Source of the DNA: Yersinia frederiksenii ATCC 33641
GTDB lineage: Bacteria > Pseudomonadota > Gammaproteobacteria > Enterobacterales > Enterobacteriaceae
Length of the DNA stretch: 64,000 bases
Reading direction: 5' to 3'
Assembly (NCBI RefSeq): GCF_000754805.1
Contig: NZ_KN150731.1
Location: 2,085,559 to 2,149,558 of the forward strand
Position 1 is the first letter of the stretch. Every line of letters begins with the position of its first letter. The notes below the pieces were generated by a model, which was given only the letters and a program-made list of their open reading frames with translations, was not told the origin of the DNA and ran no database searches. The position numbers and the translations under genes are program-made. Below, one piece after another: positions 29,230 to 41,510 of this stretch.

Positions 29230-30414
29230 ATGCAAAATAGCCCATTATCTGTTGATCGTCCGTCAAGCAGCGGGCGTCCTTTAACTATTGGTTTAGTCGC
29301 TGGAGAAACATCTGGCGACATCTTAGGTGCAGGGTTAATTCGTGCACTGAAAGCTCAGGTTCCTGACGCGCGCTTTGTTGGTGTGGCAGGTCCTCTGATG
29401 CAAGCTGAAGGATGTGAAGCCTGGTTTGAGATGGAGGAATTGGCAGTAATGGGGGTTGTTGAGGTTTTAGAGCGCCTGCCACGACTGTTGAAAATTCGAA
29501 AAGAGCTGACTCAGCGTTTCAGTGAGCTCTCTCCGGATGTTTTTGTCGGTATCGATGCTCCTGATTTCAATATTACCCTTGAAGGGCGTTTGAAACAGCG
29601 CGGTATTCGAACCATTCATTATGTCAGCCCATCTGTTTGGGCCTGGCGGCAAAAACGTGTTTTCAAAATTGGTAAAGCGACCGATATGGTGCTGGCTTTT
29701 CTTCCTTTTGAAAAAGCGTTTTACGATCGTTTTAATGTTCCCTGCCGTTTTATCGGCCATACCATGGCGGATGCCATGCCGTTAGCTCCCGATAAACAAG
29801 CGGCGAGAGCAGAACTTGGCATTGCAGCAAACACACCTTGTTTAGCCTTGCTACCCGGTAGTCGCCATTCTGAAGTAGAAATGCTCAGTGGCGATTTTCT
29901 GCGTACAGCAGCCATCTTAAAGCAACAAATACCGGAATTGACCGTGCTGGTTCCGCTGGTTAACAGCAAGCGGCGCGAACAGTTTGAGCGAATTAAAGCT
30001 GAAGTTGCCCCCGACTTATCAGTACATTTATTGGATGGTAATGCCCGTTTGGCAATGATTGCCAGCGACGCGACGCTGTTGGCTTCTGGTACTGCGGCAT
30101 TAGAGTGCATGTTGGCTAAATGTCCGATGGTGGTCGGTTATCGTATGAAACCATTCACATTCTGGTTGGCCCAGAAGTTGGTCAAGACGCCTTATGTCTC
30201 GTTACCTAATTTATTAGCTGGTGAAGAGCTGGTGACTGAGCTGTTACAGCACGAATGTCAGCCACAAAAATTAGCCGATGCGCTATTGCCGTTGCTGCAA
30301 GGTGGGGAAGCTGTTGAAGCCTTAAAAGCACATTTTCTGATTTTACATCAGAGCATCCGCTGTGGTGCGGATGAGCAAGCAGCACAGGCTGTATTGGAGT
30401 TAGCCGGACGATGA
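29230..30414 (+). CDS. lpxB: Lipid-A-disaccharide synthase LpxB
   Basis: A 394-residue membrane-associated GT-B glycosyltransferase (family GT19) that condenses UDP-diacylglucosamine with lipid X to give the lipid A disaccharide. The N-terminal [14 protein letters not shown] (about residues 22-35), [11 protein letters not shown] near 130, [11 protein letters not shown] and the nucleotide-site [10 protein letters not shown] near 290 are visible. Three bases after lpxA; its stop overlaps the rnhB start in ATGA. Confidence 0.97.
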   Translation: MQNSPLSVDRPSSSGRPLTIGLVAGETSGDILGAGLIRALKAQVPDARFVGVAGPLMQAEGCEAWFEMEELAVMGVVEVLERLPRLLKIRKELTQRFSELSPDVFVGIDAPDFNITLEGRLKQRGIRTIHYVSPSVWAWRQKRVFKIGKATDMVLAFLPFEKAFYDRFNVPCRFIGHTMADAMPLAPDKQAARAELGIAANTPCLALLPGSRHSEVEMLSGDFLRTAAILKQQIPELTVLVPLVNSKRREQFERIKAEVAPDLSVHLLDGNARLAMIASDATLLASGTAALECMLAKCPMVVGYRMKPFTFWLAQKLVKTPYVSLPNLLAGEELVTELLQHECQPQKLADALLPLLQGGEAVEALKAHFLILHQSIRCGADEQAAQAVLELAGR

Positions 30415-31007
30415 CTGATATTTTTATTTACCCACAGGCCAATCTGATTGCGGGCGTGGATGAAGTAGGTCGCGGCCCGTTAGTGGGTGCGGTTGTCACT
30501 GCGGCGGTTATTCTTGATCCTAAACGGCCAATAGTCGGTTTAGCTGATTCTAAGAAACTGAGTGAAAAACGACGTTTGTCACTTTATGACGAAATTACTG
30601 ACAAGGCACTGTCATGGAGCCTTGGCCGCGCAGAGCCAGAAGAGATTGACCACCTTAATATCTTGCACGCAACAATGCTTGCCATGCAGAGGGCGGTTGC
30701 TGGGCTGCATATTGTCCCTGATTATGTCTTGATTGATGGCAATCGTTGCCCGAAACTGGCCATGCCGTCACTGGCTGTTGTCAAAGGTGATAGCCGGGTT
30801 GCCGAGATTAGCGCTGCCTCCATTCTGGCTAAAGTGACGCGTGACCGTGAAATGACTGAGCTTGATCTTCATTTCCCTGAATATGGTTTCGCTCAGCATA
30901 AAGGCTATCCAACCCCTGTCCATTTAGAAACGTTGGCAGCCTTCGGTGCTACTGAGCACCACCGGCGCAGTTTTGGCCCGGTAAAACGTGTGCTAGGTTT
31001 GGTGTAA
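30411..31007 (+). CDS. rnhB: Ribonuclease HII
   Basis: A 198-residue type 2 RNase H that nicks DNA 5' of embedded ribonucleotides and degrades RNA in hybrids. Acidic active-site motifs: [12 protein letters not shown] (residues 15-26), then [12 protein letters not shown] and [21 protein letters not shown]. Overlaps lpxB by 4 bases, so translationally coupled to the lipid A genes without a functional link. Confidence 0.97.
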   Translation: MTDIFIYPQANLIAGVDEVGRGPLVGAVVTAAVILDPKRPIVGLADSKKLSEKRRLSLYDEITDKALSWSLGRAEPEEIDHLNILHATMLAMQRAVAGLHIVPDYVLIDGNRCPKLAMPSLAVVKGDSRVAEISAASILAKVTRDREMTELDLHFPEYGFAQHKGYPTPVHLETLAAFGATEHHRRSFGPVKRVLGLV

Positions 31008-31130
31008 ACCATTTTGGTACCAACCACTTTTGTGCCAATAACGAAGTAACATCCATAACATATGGATATGATTCTTCGGCAATAAATTGCTGGAGATATA
31101 ACTCAATCCACTAATTTCTGGTATCTGGAT

Positions 31131-34100
31131 ATGGCCGAACCTCGTTTTGTCCACCTGCGTGTTCACAGCGATTACTCCATGATCGATGGATTAGCCAAGA
31201 TTGGACCCTTGGTGAAGAGAGCTGCTGCGTTGGGCATGCCCGCTCTGGCCATTACCGATTTTACCAACCTGTGTGGCTTGGTAAAATTCTACGGTAGCGC
31301 CCATAGTGCTGGGATCAAACCCATCATTGGCGCAGATTTCTATGTGCAAAGCGAAATCTTGGGTGATGAGTTAGCTCACCTGACGGTTTTGGCACGCAAT
31401 AATGAAGGTTACCAAAACCTGACTTTACTGATATCTGAAGCTTATCAACGTGGCTATGGCGCTGCTGGCCCTATTATTGATCGTGATTGGTTAATTAATC
31501 ATAAAGAAGGGCTGATTCTCCTGTCCGGTGGCCGGATGGGGGATGTTGGTAAGTTTATCTTGCGAGGTAATCAGGTTCAGGTTGATCAGTGCCTCGAGTT
31601 TTATCAAGAACATTTCCCTAATAGTTACTATCTGGAGCTAATCCGTACTGGCCGCCCGGATGAAGAAAACTACCTGCATGCCGCAGTAGCGCTGGCTACC
31701 GAGCGTGGTTTGCCCGTGGTGGCGACCAATGATGTGCGTTTTATCGATGAGTCAGATTTTGATGCGCACGAGATTCGTGTTGCTATCCATGACGGTTTTA
31801 CACTAGTTGATCCTAAACGGCCCAAGAACTATAGCCCTCAGCAATTTATGCGTGACGAAGAGCAGATGTGTGAACTGTTTGCCGACATTCCTGAGGCGCT
31901 GATCAACAGTGTTGAGATAGCCAAACGTTGTAATGTGACCATCCGGCTGGGGGAGTATTTTTTACCTCAGTTCCCGACTGGCGATATGAGTACCGAAGAC
32001 TTTCTGGTTGAAAAGTCTAAACAAGGTTTAGAAGAGCGACTGGAGTTTTTGTTCCCAGACCCTGAAGTTCGAGCACAAAAGCGGCCCGAATATGATGAAC
32101 GTTTGGAAATCGAACTGAAAGTTATCAACCAGATGGGCTTCCCTGGTTACTTCTTGATAGTTATGGAATTTATCCAGTGGTCAAAAGATAACGGTGTGCC
32201 GGTAGGCCCAGGACGAGGCTCAGGTGCGGGTTCTCTGGTAGCCTATGCACTGAAGATTACTGACCTTGACCCACTGGAATTTGACCTTCTGTTTGAACGT
32301 TTTCTTAACCCTGAACGTGTATCAATGCCCGACTTCGACGTTGACTTCTGCATGGAGAAACGCGACCTGGTGATTGAACACGTCGCGGACATGTATGGCC
32401 GTGATGCGGTTTCTCAGATTATTACCTTCGGTACCATGGCTGCCAAAGCGGTGATCCGTGATGTGGGGCGTGTACTGGGTCACCCTTATGGTTTTGTTGA
32501 TCGCATCTCTAAATTAGTCCCGCCTGATCCGGGCATGACGTTGGAGAAAGCCTTCGCCGCAGAACCGCAACTGCCAGAAATCTATGAGGCAGATGAAGAG
32601 GTTAGGGCGCTGATTGATATGGCGCGTAAGCTGGAAGGGGTAACACGTAACGCCGGTAAACATGCTGGTGGGGTAGTTATCGCACCAACCAAAATCACTG
32701 ATTTTGCTCCACTTTATTGTGATGCCGAAGGGAAAAACCCGGTCACCCAATTCGATAAAAACGATGTGGAATATGCCGGGTTAGTGAAGTTCGACTTCCT
32801 TGGTTTGCGAACGCTTACTATCATTAACTGGGCGCTGGAGATGATTAACGCCCGGCGCGCCAAAACCGGTTTAGAGCCCATTGATATTGCTTCTATTCCG
32901 TTGGATGATAAAAAAAGCTTCGATATGCTGCAACGTTCGGAAACGACCGCCGTGTTCCAGCTTGAATCCCGAGGCATGAAAGATCTGATCAAGCGGCTGA
33001 AACCTGACTGCTTCGAAGATATGATTGCGTTGGTGGCACTGTTCCGCCCTGGTCCATTGCAATCAGGGATGGTTGATAACTTTATCGACCGTAAACATGG
33101 CCGTGAAGCTATCTCTTATCCCGATATTGAATGGCAGCATGAATCTCTAAAACCGGTGCTTGAACCAACTTATGGCATTATCTTGTATCAAGAACAGGTG
33201 ATGCAGATTGCTCAGGTTCTGTCTGGTTATTCACTCGGCGGCGCAGACATGTTGCGGCGTGCGATGGGTAAGAAGAACCCGGCAGAGATGGCCAAACAGC
33301 GCTCGGTGTTTGAAGATGGGGCCAAAAGTCAGGGCGTTGATGGTGAACTGGCGATTAAGATCTTTGACTTGGTAGAGAAATTTGCCGGTTATGGTTTTAA
33401 CAAGTCCCACTCCGCCGCTTATGCTTTGGTTTCTTACCAAACATTGTGGTTGAAAGCGCATTATCCGGCTGAATTTATGGCGGCGGTAATGACCGCTGAT
33501 ATGGATAACACCGATAAAGTCGTTGGCCTGGTCGACGAGTGCTGGCGCATGGGGCTGAAAATCTTACCTCCTGATATCAACAGTGGCCTGTATCATTTCC
33601 ATGTAAATGATGACGGTGAAATTGTTTATGGTATTGGTGCCATCAAAGGTGTGGGTGAGGGGCCGATTGAGGCGATGCTGGAGGCTCGTAAAGAGGGGGG
33701 GTATTTCAAAGAGTTATTTGATCTATGTGCCAGAGTCGATACTAAAAAACTCAATCGTCGGATTTTAGAAAAGCTTATTATGTCCGGTGCCTTCGACCGT
33801 CTGGGGCCACACCGTGCCGCATTAATGAGTTCGTTGGGCGAAGCATTAAAAGCTGCGGACCAACATGCCAAGGCAGAAGCTATTGGTCAGGTAGATATGT
33901 TTGGTGTATTGGCAGATGCACCTGAGCAGGTTGAGCAATCTTATGCTAATGTGCCGCCGTGGCAGGAACAAATTGTTTTAGACGGTGAGCGGGAAACGCT
34001 GGGGCTGTACCTGACCGGCCACCCGATTACCCAATATCTTAAGGAAATAGAACGTTATGCCGGCGGGCTGCGTTTGAAAGATATGCATCCGACGGATCGG

Positions 34101-34613
34101 GGCAAAATGACCATGGCAGCGGGGCTGGTTATCGCTGCCAGGGTTATGGTGACAAAACGCGGAAATCGTATTGGCATTTGTACTTTGGATGACCGCTCTG
34201 GGCGTCTGGAGGTGATGTTATTCACCGATGCGTTGGAAAAATATCAGCATTTGTTGGAAAAAGACCGTATCCTGATAGCCACTGGACAGGTCAGCTTTGA
34301 TGACTTTAGTGGTGGACTTAAAATGACCGCCCGTGAGTTAATGGACATCAGTGAAGCTCGTGAAAAATATGCCCGTGGGCTTGCTATATCGCTGACTGAC
34401 AGGCAAATTGATGACCAGCTTTTGAACCGTCTCCGTCAATCGTTGGAACCCCATCGAGCGGGGACGATCCCAGTGCATCTTTATTACCAACGGGAAGATG
34501 CTCGCGCCCGGCTGCGGTTTGGAGCCACATGGCGCGTGACGCCCACCGATCGCTTATTGATAGATTTGCGAACGTTGGTAGGTAATGAGCAGGTGGAACT
34601 GGAATTTGACTAA
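31131..34613 (+). CDS. dnaE: DNA polymerase III alpha subunit
   Basis: A 1160-residue C-family replicative polymerase. Domains in order: PHP domain (from [13 protein letters not shown] at residues 8-20 to about 280), palm with catalytic aspartates in [13 protein letters not shown] (about 399-411) and the third in FDFLGLRTL (about 555), fingers, helix-hairpin-helix (near 835), an internal beta-clamp-binding motif QVDMFGVL (about 920-927), an OB fold (about 980-1070) and the tau-binding C-terminal region. Length matches E. coli (1160). Followed 12 bp later by accA. Confidence 0.98.
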   Translation: MAEPRFVHLRVHSDYSMIDGLAKIGPLVKRAAALGMPALAITDFTNLCGLVKFYGSAHSAGIKPIIGADFYVQSEILGDELAHLTVLARNNEGYQNLTLLISEAYQRGYGAAGPIIDRDWLINHKEGLILLSGGRMGDVGKFILRGNQVQVDQCLEFYQEHFPNSYYLELIRTGRPDEENYLHAAVALATERGLPVVATNDVRFIDESDFDAHEIRVAIHDGFTLVDPKRPKNYSPQQFMRDEEQMCELFADIPEALINSVEIAKRCNVTIRLGEYFLPQFPTGDMSTEDFLVEKSKQGLEERLEFLFPDPEVRAQKRPEYDERLEIELKVINQMGFPGYFLIVMEFIQWSKDNGVPVGPGRGSGAGSLVAYALKITDLDPLEFDLLFERFLNPERVSMPDFDVDFCMEKRDLVIEHVADMYGRDAVSQIITFGTMAAKAVIRDVGRVLGHPYGFVDRISKLVPPDPGMTLEKAFAAEPQLPEIYEADEEVRALIDMARKLEGVTRNAGKHAGGVVIAPTKITDFAPLYCDAEGKNPVTQFDKNDVEYAGLVKFDFLGLRTLTIINWALEMINARRAKTGLEPIDIASIPLDDKKSFDMLQRSETTAVFQLESRGMKDLIKRLKPDCFEDMIALVALFRPGPLQSGMVDNFIDRKHGREAISYPDIEWQHESLKPVLEPTYGIILYQEQVMQIAQVLSGYSLGGADMLRRAMGKKNPAEMAKQRSVFEDGAKSQGVDGELAIKIFDLVEKFAGYGFNKSHSAAYALVSYQTLWLKAHYPAEFMAAVMTADMDNTDKVVGLVDECWRMGLKILPPDINSGLYHFHVNDDGEIVYGIGAIKGVGEGPIEAMLEARKEGGYFKELFDLCARVDTKKLNRRILEKLIMSGAFDRLGPHRAALMSSLGEALKAADQHAKAEAIGQVDMFGVLADAPEQVEQSYANVPPWQEQIVLDGERETLGLYLTGHPITQYLKEIERYAGGLRLKDMHPTDRGKMTMAAGLVIAARVMVTKRGNRIGICTLDDRSGRLEVMLFTDALEKYQHLLEKDRILIATGQVSFDDFSGGLKMTARELMDISEAREKYARGLAISLTDRQIDDQLLNRLRQSLEPHRAGTIPVHLYYQREDARARLRFGATWRVTPTDRLLIDLRTLVGNEQVELEFD

Positions 34614-34625
34614 AATAGGAATGCT

Positions 34626-35585
34626 ATGAGTCTGAATTTTCTTGATTTTGAACAGCCGATTGCAGAGCTGGAAGCGAAAATTGACTCGCTGACCGCAGTC
34701 AGCCGTCAAGACGAAAAATTAGATATTAATCTGGACGAAGAGGTTCAGCGTCTACGTGAGAAAAGTGTCGAACTGACGCGGAAGATATTCTCGGATCTTG
34801 GCGCATGGCAAATTGCCCAATTGGCACGCCATCCTGGTCGCCCTTACACCCTGGATTATATCGCTAATATCTTTACCGATTTCGAAGAGCTGGCAGGTGA
34901 TCGTGCTTATGCCGACGATAAAGCTATCGTTGGTGGTATCGCACGTCTGGATGGTCGTCCGGTGATGATCATTGGTCATCAAAAAGGCCGTGACACCAAA
35001 GAGAAGATCCGCCGTAACTTTGGTATGCCAGCACCAGAAGGTTATCGTAAAGCATTGCGTCTGATGGAAATGGCCGAGCGTTTTAAGCTGCCGATCATTA
35101 CTTTCATTGATACGCCAGGGGCTTATCCTGGTGTGGGTGCTGAAGAACGTGGTCAATCTGAAGCCATCGCGCGTAACTTGCGCGAAATGTCGCGCCTGAA
35201 TGTACCTATCGTTTGTACCGTCATTGGTGAAGGTGGCTCCGGTGGTGCATTGGCAATCGGTGTTGGCGATAAAGTGAATATGCTGCAATACAGCACTTAT
35301 TCTGTTATCTCTCCGGAAGGTTGCGCTTCTATCTTGTGGAAAAGTGCAGATAAAGCACCATTAGCTGCAGAAGCTATGGGTATTACCGCCCATCGGCTGA
35401 AAGAACTGAAAATGATCGACTCGGTGATCCCTGAGCCGTTAGGTGGTGCACATCGCGATTACACTGCGATTGCGGCTTCACTGAAAGCACAGCTTCTGGC
35501 GGATCTCAGTGATTTAGACGTTCTGAACAATGAAGAGCTACTGAATCGCCGTTATCAGCGTCTGATGAATTACGGTTATTGCTGA
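34626..35585 (+). CDS. accA: Acetyl-CoA carboxylase carboxyltransferase subunit alpha
   Basis: A 319-residue subunit that with AccD transfers CO2 from carboxybiotin to acetyl-CoA, making malonyl-CoA. Crotonase-like carboxyltransferase fold; visible conserved stretches are [37 protein letters not shown] and [15 protein letters not shown]. The start has AATAGGAATGCT upstream. Ends in a strong terminator. Confidence 0.97.
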   Translation: MSLNFLDFEQPIAELEAKIDSLTAVSRQDEKLDINLDEEVQRLREKSVELTRKIFSDLGAWQIAQLARHPGRPYTLDYIANIFTDFEELAGDRAYADDKAIVGGIARLDGRPVMIIGHQKGRDTKEKIRRNFGMPAPEGYRKALRLMEMAERFKLPIITFIDTPGAYPGVGAEERGQSEAIARNLREMSRLNVPIVCTVIGEGGSGGALAIGVGDKVNMLQYSTYSVISPEGCASILWKSADKAPLAAEAMGITAHRLKELKMIDSVIPEPLGGAHRDYTAIAASLKAQLLADLSDLDVLNNEELLNRRYQRLMNYGYC

Positions 35586-35623
35586 GTAATAGTGTCCAGA
35601 TTGTTGGTCATCTAAGTTAGCTA

Positions 35624-35661
35624 TTGAAATCCGGTGCATATATTATGTACCGGATTTTTGT
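35624..35661 (+). terminator. accA terminator
   Basis: AATCCGGT and ACCGGATT form a perfect stem with an A/T-rich loop, followed by TTTTTGTTT. The rest of the 301-bp accA-ldcC gap (35662-35886) is AT-rich and must hold the ldcC promoter; I see no convincing hexamer pair there. Confidence 0.9.
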
Positions 35662-35886
35662 TTATAAATGTCTCGTTAATCCTGCCAAGCTCATCTCACG
35701 ATGTTATATCTGCACAACGTTTAGCAATAACGATAAATAACAGAGCAGTATTATTTAATTATCATGCTGCCAATCGAGTATTTATCTCAAAGTAATGCCT
35801 AGCCTCATAATTTTCAGGTAAAAGGTACCCTAGGTGGAATTTTCATGTTGTTATAGATGATTAGTGAACAATTTGAGGATTCACCA

Positions 35887-38025
35887 ATGAATATCATCGC
35901 CATCATGGGGCCAATGGGGGTCTACTATAAAGATGAACCTATTCGCGAGTTGAATGATGCTCTGCTCAACAGAGGTTTCCAGCTGATTTATCCCAAGGAT
36001 CATGGCGATCTACTCAAACTGATCGAGCACAATGCACGGATTATTGGTGTTATTTTTGATTGGGATCAGCACAGTACAGAGCTGTGTGCTGAAATTAACG
36101 AGCTAAACGAATATCTTCCTCTCTATGCCTTCATCAATACGACATCTTCACTCGATGTGAGTTTGAATGAAATGCGCATGGCTCTTTATTTCTTTGAATA
36201 TGCTCTGAATGCTGCAGAAGATATTGCACAGCATATTGAACAATATACGACAGAGTATATGGATAGCATTACTCCGCCTTTAACTAAGGCACTATTTAAT
36301 TATGTCAAAGAAGGGAAATATACCTTTTGTACACCAGGGCATATGGCAGGAACGGCCTTCCAAAAAAGCCCAATAGGTAGCTTGTTCTATGATTTTTTTG
36401 GTGCCAATACCCTCAAAGCGGATATTTCAATATCAGTCACTGAATTGGGATCATTATTAGATCATAGCGGGCCGCATCTGGAAGCTGAAGAGTATATTGC
36501 CCGCACTTTCAATGCTGAACAGAGTTATATGGTGACGAATGGCACATCGACGGCAAATAAAATTATCGGTATGTACTCATCCCCTGCAGGTAGCACGGTA
36601 TTAATAGATCGTAATTGCCATAAGTCTCTGACGCATCTTCTAATGATGAGCGATATTATTCCGCTCTATTTACATCCTGCTCGTAATGCATATGGCATTT
36701 TAGGCGGCATACCGCAGCGTGAATTTACCAGAGAGTCTATTGCAGAGAAAGTTGCACAAACTAACAATGCCGACTGGCCGGTACATGCGGTCATTACCAA
36801 CTCGACCTATGATGGTTTGCTCTATAATACGGACTATATTAAGAAAGTACTGGATGTGCCTTCCATTCATTTTGACTCGGCGTGGGTTCCTTATACTAAC
36901 TTTCATGAGATCTATGAGGGAAAAAGTGGCATGAGTGGGGAGCGGATTGCAGGGAAAGTATTTTATGAAACGCAATCGACGCATAAATTACTGGCCGCAT
37001 TCTCTCAAGCTTCGATGATTCACATTAAAGGTGATTACAATGAAGGCACTTTTAATGAAGCTTATATGATGCATACCACCACCTCACCAAATTACAGTAT
37101 CGTCGCCTCAATGGAGACTGCGGCAGCAATGATGCGGGGCAAGCCGGGTCGACGGATGATTATGCGTTCCATCGAACGGGCGATGCATTTCCGTAAAGAG
37201 GTACGACGTTTACGCTCGGAATGCGATAACTGGTTTTTTGATGTTTGGCAACCTGAGGCCATTGACGAAATCGCCTGTTGGCCACTACAGCCGGGGCAGA
37301 AGTGGCATGGTTTTAGCAATGTAGATGCAGATCATATGTATCTGGATCCTATCAAAGTGACTATCTTGACGCCGGGGATGAGCCCTGAAGGTGAACTTGA
37401 AGATGAGGGGATCCCTGCCGCGTTGGTCGCTAAATTTTTAGATGAGCGCGGTATCGTGGTAGAAAAAACCGGCCCATATAATTTACTGTTCTTATTCAGT
37501 ATTGGTATTGATAAAACCAAGGCAATGAGTTTACTACGTGGATTGACCGAGTTTAAACGTGCTTTTGATCTTAATTTGCGAGTTAAAAATATGCTTCCGG
37601 ATCTGTTTGCTGTGGATCCGGACTTTTACCGCCATATGCGCATCCAGGATCTGGCGGCCGGTATCCATCAACTGATCCGCCAGCATGATTTGCCTCGCCT
37701 GATGCGCCAGTCATTTGATGTGCTGCCAGAGATGAAACTCACGCCGTATAATATGTTCCAGCAACAGATCCGCGGTAATATAGTCGCTTGCGATATGGCC
37801 GATTTGATTGGCAAAGTGGTCGCTAATATGATCTTACCTTATCCACCAGGAGTGCCGCTGGTGATGCCCGGCGAAATGATTACTGAGAAGAGCCGGGCAG
37901 TATTGGATTTCCTACTGTTGCTGGGGGCTATTGGCGAACATTACCCCGGATTTGAGACAGATATCCATGGTGCCAAACGCAGCGATGATGGGCGTTATTG
38001 GGTCAATGTACTGAAAATTAACTAG
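35887..38025 (+). CDS. ldcC: Lysine decarboxylase LdcC
   Basis: A 712-residue PLP-dependent decarboxylase that makes cadaverine and CO2 from lysine, consuming a proton. It has an N-terminal receiver-like wing domain (1-130), the fold-type I PLP core with the Schiff-base lysine in ETQSTHKLLAA (about residue 367), and a C-terminal domain. The start at 35887 (MNIIAIMGPMGVYYKDEP) is preferred over 35857 for length and its TGAGGA site. The position after accA and lack of cadB or cadC neighbours point to the constitutive LdcC rather than inducible CadA. Confidence 0.94.
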   Translation: MNIIAIMGPMGVYYKDEPIRELNDALLNRGFQLIYPKDHGDLLKLIEHNARIIGVIFDWDQHSTELCAEINELNEYLPLYAFINTTSSLDVSLNEMRMALYFFEYALNAAEDIAQHIEQYTTEYMDSITPPLTKALFNYVKEGKYTFCTPGHMAGTAFQKSPIGSLFYDFFGANTLKADISISVTELGSLLDHSGPHLEAEEYIARTFNAEQSYMVTNGTSTANKIIGMYSSPAGSTVLIDRNCHKSLTHLLMMSDIIPLYLHPARNAYGILGGIPQREFTRESIAEKVAQTNNADWPVHAVITNSTYDGLLYNTDYIKKVLDVPSIHFDSAWVPYTNFHEIYEGKSGMSGERIAGKVFYETQSTHKLLAAFSQASMIHIKGDYNEGTFNEAYMMHTTTSPNYSIVASMETAAAMMRGKPGRRMIMRSIERAMHFRKEVRRLRSECDNWFFDVWQPEAIDEIACWPLQPGQKWHGFSNVDADHMYLDPIKVTILTPGMSPEGELEDEGIPAALVAKFLDERGIVVEKTGPYNLLFLFSIGIDKTKAMSLLRGLTEFKRAFDLNLRVKNMLPDLFAVDPDFYRHMRIQDLAAGIHQLIRQHDLPRLMRQSFDVLPEMKLTPYNMFQQQIRGNIVACDMADLIGKVVANMILPYPPGVPLVMPGEMITEKSRAVLDFLLLLGAIGEHYPGFETDIHGAKRSDDGRYWVNVLKIN

Positions 38026-38035
38026 GCTAAAACAC

Positions 38036-38434
38036 ATGCTGGCAATACGTCAGGTTCATCATATTGCGATAATTGGTTCAGATTATCAGGCAAGTAAGAA
38101 ATTTTACTGCGAGGTATTGGGTTTTAGCCTAATGAGTGAAGTCTATCGTGAAGCTCGAGACTCATGGAAAGCTGATCTTGCGCTAAATGGACAATATCTT
38201 ATTGAGTTATTCTCTTTTCCTGCCCCGACACCACGACCTAGCCGCCCGGAAGCTTGTGGTTTACGACACCTGGCTTTTCAGGTTGATGATATTGAGCTGG
38301 CGGTCCGGGAACTTGAGGCTGCTGGGGTAATTTGCGAAGCGATTCGCATTGATCCCTATACCGAATCACGTTTTACTTTCTTTAATGACCCAGATGGTTT
38401 ACCTCTGGAGCTCTATGAATTGATACCGGAATAA
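38036..38434 (+). CDS. VOC-superfamily protein (YaeR-like)
   Basis: A 132-residue single-domain vicinal-oxygen-chelate protein related to glyoxalase I and E. coli YaeR. Likely metal ligands: His9 or His10 (VHHIAII), Glu59 (LIELFSF), His78 (LRHLAFQ) and Glu126 (LELYEL). The substrate is unknown. It sits 10 bp after ldcC and 1 base before the tilS start, the same order as in E. coli (ldcC-yaeR-tilS). Confidence 0.9.
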   Translation: MLAIRQVHHIAIIGSDYQASKKFYCEVLGFSLMSEVYREARDSWKADLALNGQYLIELFSFPAPTPRPSRPEACGLRHLAFQVDDIELAVRELEAAGVICEAIRIDPYTESRFTFFNDPDGLPLELYELIPE

Positions 38435-38435
38435 T

Positions 38436-39821
38436 ATGAACACCACTTCCTCGGCACCCAATGTTTTGCTTAACCCGTTATTCGCGCAATTGGGCGAACA
38501 GCGGCGGGTATTAGTTGGGTTCAGTGGTGGTTTGGATTCCAGCGTACTGCTGCATTTATTAGTTTGCCTGCGTGATCAACTTATTCCTGAGTTGAAGATT
38601 CGCGCCATTCATATTCACCACGGACTAAATCCACAGGCTGATAGCTGGGTAATGCATTGCCAGCAGCAATGTAAACAATGGAGAATTCCGTTAGAAGTGG
38701 TGCGAGTGAGTATTGACGCTCGTCACTCTGGTATTGAAGCCGCTGCCAGAACCGCCCGTTATCAGGCATTCTCTTCACATTTAGCGGCTGATGAAGTGCT
38801 ACTTACCGCCCAACACCTGGATGATCAGTGTGAAACCTTCTTATTAGCACTCAAACGTGGCAGCGGCCCTGCGGGTTTATCTGCGATGGCGGCTAAAATG
38901 CCTTTTGCGCACAGCCAGCTACTGCGGCCACTACTGGCATTCTCGCGCGAAATACTAGAAAACTATGCTCGAGCACAGCAGCTACAGTGGATTGAAGACG
39001 ACAGTAATCAAGATGATCGCTTTGATCGCAATTTCCTGCGATTAAAAGTCTTACCTTTGCTCAATCAGCGCTGGCCGCACTTTGCTCAAGCCACGGCGCG
39101 TAGTGCCAGTTTGTGTGCTGAGCAGGAGCAATTGCTGGATGAGTTACTAGCCGATAATTTACAGCAGCTACAAAATCCTGAAGGCGCGTTATCTATTGCT
39201 GGCTTATTACTTGCTTCGGAAGCTAAGCGTGCGGCACTGTTACGGCGTTGGCTGGCTGGATGTGGTGCTTCAATGCCGTCGCAGAGCCAACTGCAACGTT
39301 TATGGCTGGAGGTTGCCATGGCCAGAGCGGATGCCGAACCTCAACTGATTATCGGGTCACATCAGGTTCGCCGCTTTCGGCAATATTTATATCTATTACC
39401 ACCGCTGGCAGAGATAAGAGCACCGCATCTGACTTGGGCTACTGTTCTGGCGGCCCCAGACAAAACTGCAACAGTACCGGAACCCTTGGTTTTACCTGCC
39501 AATCTTGGTGTGTTGAGTTTTGTTGCTGATGGCGGGCAAGCTGTTAGAGCTGCCGCTATTGGTGAAGAAATAAATATACGTTTTGGTTTGCAAGGGGAGA
39601 TAAAAATTGTTGGGCGGCAACATTCGCGCCATAGCAAGAAGATATGGCAGGAATTGGGCATTCCCCCTTGGCTGCGGGAACGTATTCCACTGCTGTACTT
39701 TGGCGAGCAATTAATTGCGGCTGCGGGTGTCTTTGTCACGCAGGCGGGTCAGGCTAATGAAGGTGAGCTATGCTGGCATCTGGATTGGAACACTGCGGTA
39801 TTAAAAAATAAAAATAGTTAA
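38436..39821 (+). CDS. tilS: tRNA(Ile)-lysidine synthase TilS
   Basis: A 461-residue enzyme that converts C34 of the CAU-anticodon tRNA-Ile to lysidine, so that it reads AUA. The N-type ATP pyrophosphatase domain carries the PP-loop VGFSGGLDSSVLLHLL (about residues 27-42). HHGLNPQADSW, the TAQHLDDQCETFLLAL motif and the downstream DDSNQDDRFDRNFLR match the family. C-terminal substrate-binding domains follow. Essential in bacteria that use this tRNA. Confidence 0.96.
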   Translation: MNTTSSAPNVLLNPLFAQLGEQRRVLVGFSGGLDSSVLLHLLVCLRDQLIPELKIRAIHIHHGLNPQADSWVMHCQQQCKQWRIPLEVVRVSIDARHSGIEAAARTARYQAFSSHLAADEVLLTAQHLDDQCETFLLALKRGSGPAGLSAMAAKMPFAHSQLLRPLLAFSREILENYARAQQLQWIEDDSNQDDRFDRNFLRLKVLPLLNQRWPHFAQATARSASLCAEQEQLLDELLADNLQQLQNPEGALSIAGLLLASEAKRAALLRRWLAGCGASMPSQSQLQRLWLEVAMARADAEPQLIIGSHQVRRFRQYLYLLPPLAEIRAPHLTWATVLAAPDKTATVPEPLVLPANLGVLSFVADGGQAVRAAAIGEEINIRFGLQGEIKIVGRQHSRHSKKIWQELGIPPWLRERIPLLYFGEQLIAAAGVFVTQAGQANEGELCWHLDWNTAVLKNKNS

Positions 39822-39843
39822 TGTGATTTATTTTTGAGGAGCA

Positions 39844-40158
39844 ATGATGAAATTAGTCGTCAGTTTAGTGGTGTTAGGCTTATGTAGCTTTTCAGCGTTG
39901 GCCAAAAATGACATTGAAGCGGGCCGGGCGAAGTCAGCCACTTGTGTCGCTTGCCATGGTATGAATGGTAAAACCTCGGTGCCGATGTATCCCAGTTTAG
40001 CGGGGCAAAACTCAGTTTATCTTGAGCAGTCTCTCGCCGCTTATAAAAAGGGCAACCGTACAGGGGGGCAGGCTGAAGTGATGCGCGCTTATGTTTCTCA
40101 GTTGTCGGATGAAGATTTTTCGGATCTGGCTGCATATTATGCCAGTTTAAAACCCTAA
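39844..40158 (+). CDS. Small periplasmic class I cytochrome c
   Basis: A 104-residue secreted protein with signal peptide (residues 1-20, ending SALA), a haem-binding CVACH motif (residues 35-39) and a distal methionine likely at [13 protein letters not shown] (about 80). This is the c-553/c4-like single-haem type that shuttles electrons in the periplasm. It has a strong ribosome-binding site (GAGGAGC). It is not part of the equivalent E. coli locus, where tilS is followed by rof. Its partner oxidase or reductase is not in this window. Confidence 0.87.
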   Translation: MMKLVVSLVVLGLCSFSALAKNDIEAGRAKSATCVACHGMNGKTSVPMYPSLAGQNSVYLEQSLAAYKKGNRTGGQAEVMRAYVSQLSDEDFSDLAAYYASLKP

Positions 40159-40225
40159 CGAGACTCGGATAAGCTTATCATGACGCATGAAATTATGGGT
40201 ATTCAGTAAGTTTGAAAGCCGGATA

Positions 40226-40256
40226 CAAAACAGGCCGCTTTTCAGCGGCCTGTTAG
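40226..40256. terminator. Terminator between cytochrome c gene and rof
   Basis: AACAGGCCGC and GCGGCCTGTT pair perfectly around TTTTCA. A TTTTG tract follows on the minus strand (rof side); the plus side is weaker. Probably used by both convergent genes. Confidence 0.82.
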
Positions 40257-40270
40257 TAACTGCATGGAAA

Positions 40271-40754
<484 letters not shown>

Positions 40755-40959
40755 TCAGCGGAAACACCACGCTGTCAAACTACGAAGATAAACTCTGAAC
40801 TTATAAGGACTATAGCACAGGAGTGATAGAGATATTAGAGTGGAAACGAAGGTTTCTTTTTAGTATTGATGGCACTAATAACTCTCTTTATGCAGGGTTG
40901 GCTGGCTGCTGGCAGGCCTAATCAAGTACACTGTCCGCCAGATAATTAAGAGGTCACTC

Positions 40960-41508
40960 ATGGCACTAAAAGCAACCATCCATAAAGCCGCAATTAATAT
41001 CGCCGATATGGATCGTAATTTTTTTCAGGATATTAACCTGACAATAGCGCAACATCCCTCAGAAACGGACCAACGTATGATGCTGCGTTTATTGGCATGG
41101 ATTTGCCATGCTGATGAACGTTTGCAGTTTACCAAAGGGTTGAGCGCCGATGATGAGCCAGAAATCTGGCGTCACAATGATCATAATGGCATCGAATTAT
41201 GGGTTGAACTAGGGCTTCCTGAAGAGAAACGGCTACGTAAAGCCTGTAATCAGTCACAGCAAGTTGTGCTCTATGCTTACAGTGAACGTGCTGCCAAAGT
41301 GTGGTGGCCACAGGTTCAGGGAAAGTTATCTGGCCACCGTAATCTTCGAGTGCGTTTCCTGGATGATGAACAGATGGCAAAGTTAGCGGCATTATCTGCT
41401 CGCAATATGTCATTACAGGCTACGCTGCAAGAAGGAACTATTTGGCTATCAGATGCTCTGAATAATTTGGAAATTAGTTTTGATGAATGGCAAGGCAACG
41501 GGCAATAA
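40960..41508 (+). CDS. yaeQ: YaeQ family protein
   Basis: A 182-residue protein with a PD-(D/E)XK-nuclease-like fold reported for the family; its role is unsettled (an RfaH-loss suppressor has been described for the E. coli homologue). Conserved stretches: [20 protein letters not shown] at the start, [21 protein letters not shown], and [23 protein letters not shown] ribosome-binding site. It directly precedes arfB. Confidence 0.93.
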   Translation: MALKATIHKAAINIADMDRNFFQDINLTIAQHPSETDQRMMLRLLAWICHADERLQFTKGLSADDEPEIWRHNDHNGIELWVELGLPEEKRLRKACNQSQQVVLYAYSERAAKVWWPQVQGKLSGHRNLRVRFLDDEQMAKLAALSARNMSLQATLQEGTIWLSDALNNLEISFDEWQGNGQ

Positions 41509-41510
41509 GT

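Noticed and set aside
35887-38025. Inducible lysine decarboxylase CadA
   Set aside because: No cadB or cadC neighbours; the accA-ldcC-yaeR-tilS order is that of the constitutive gene.
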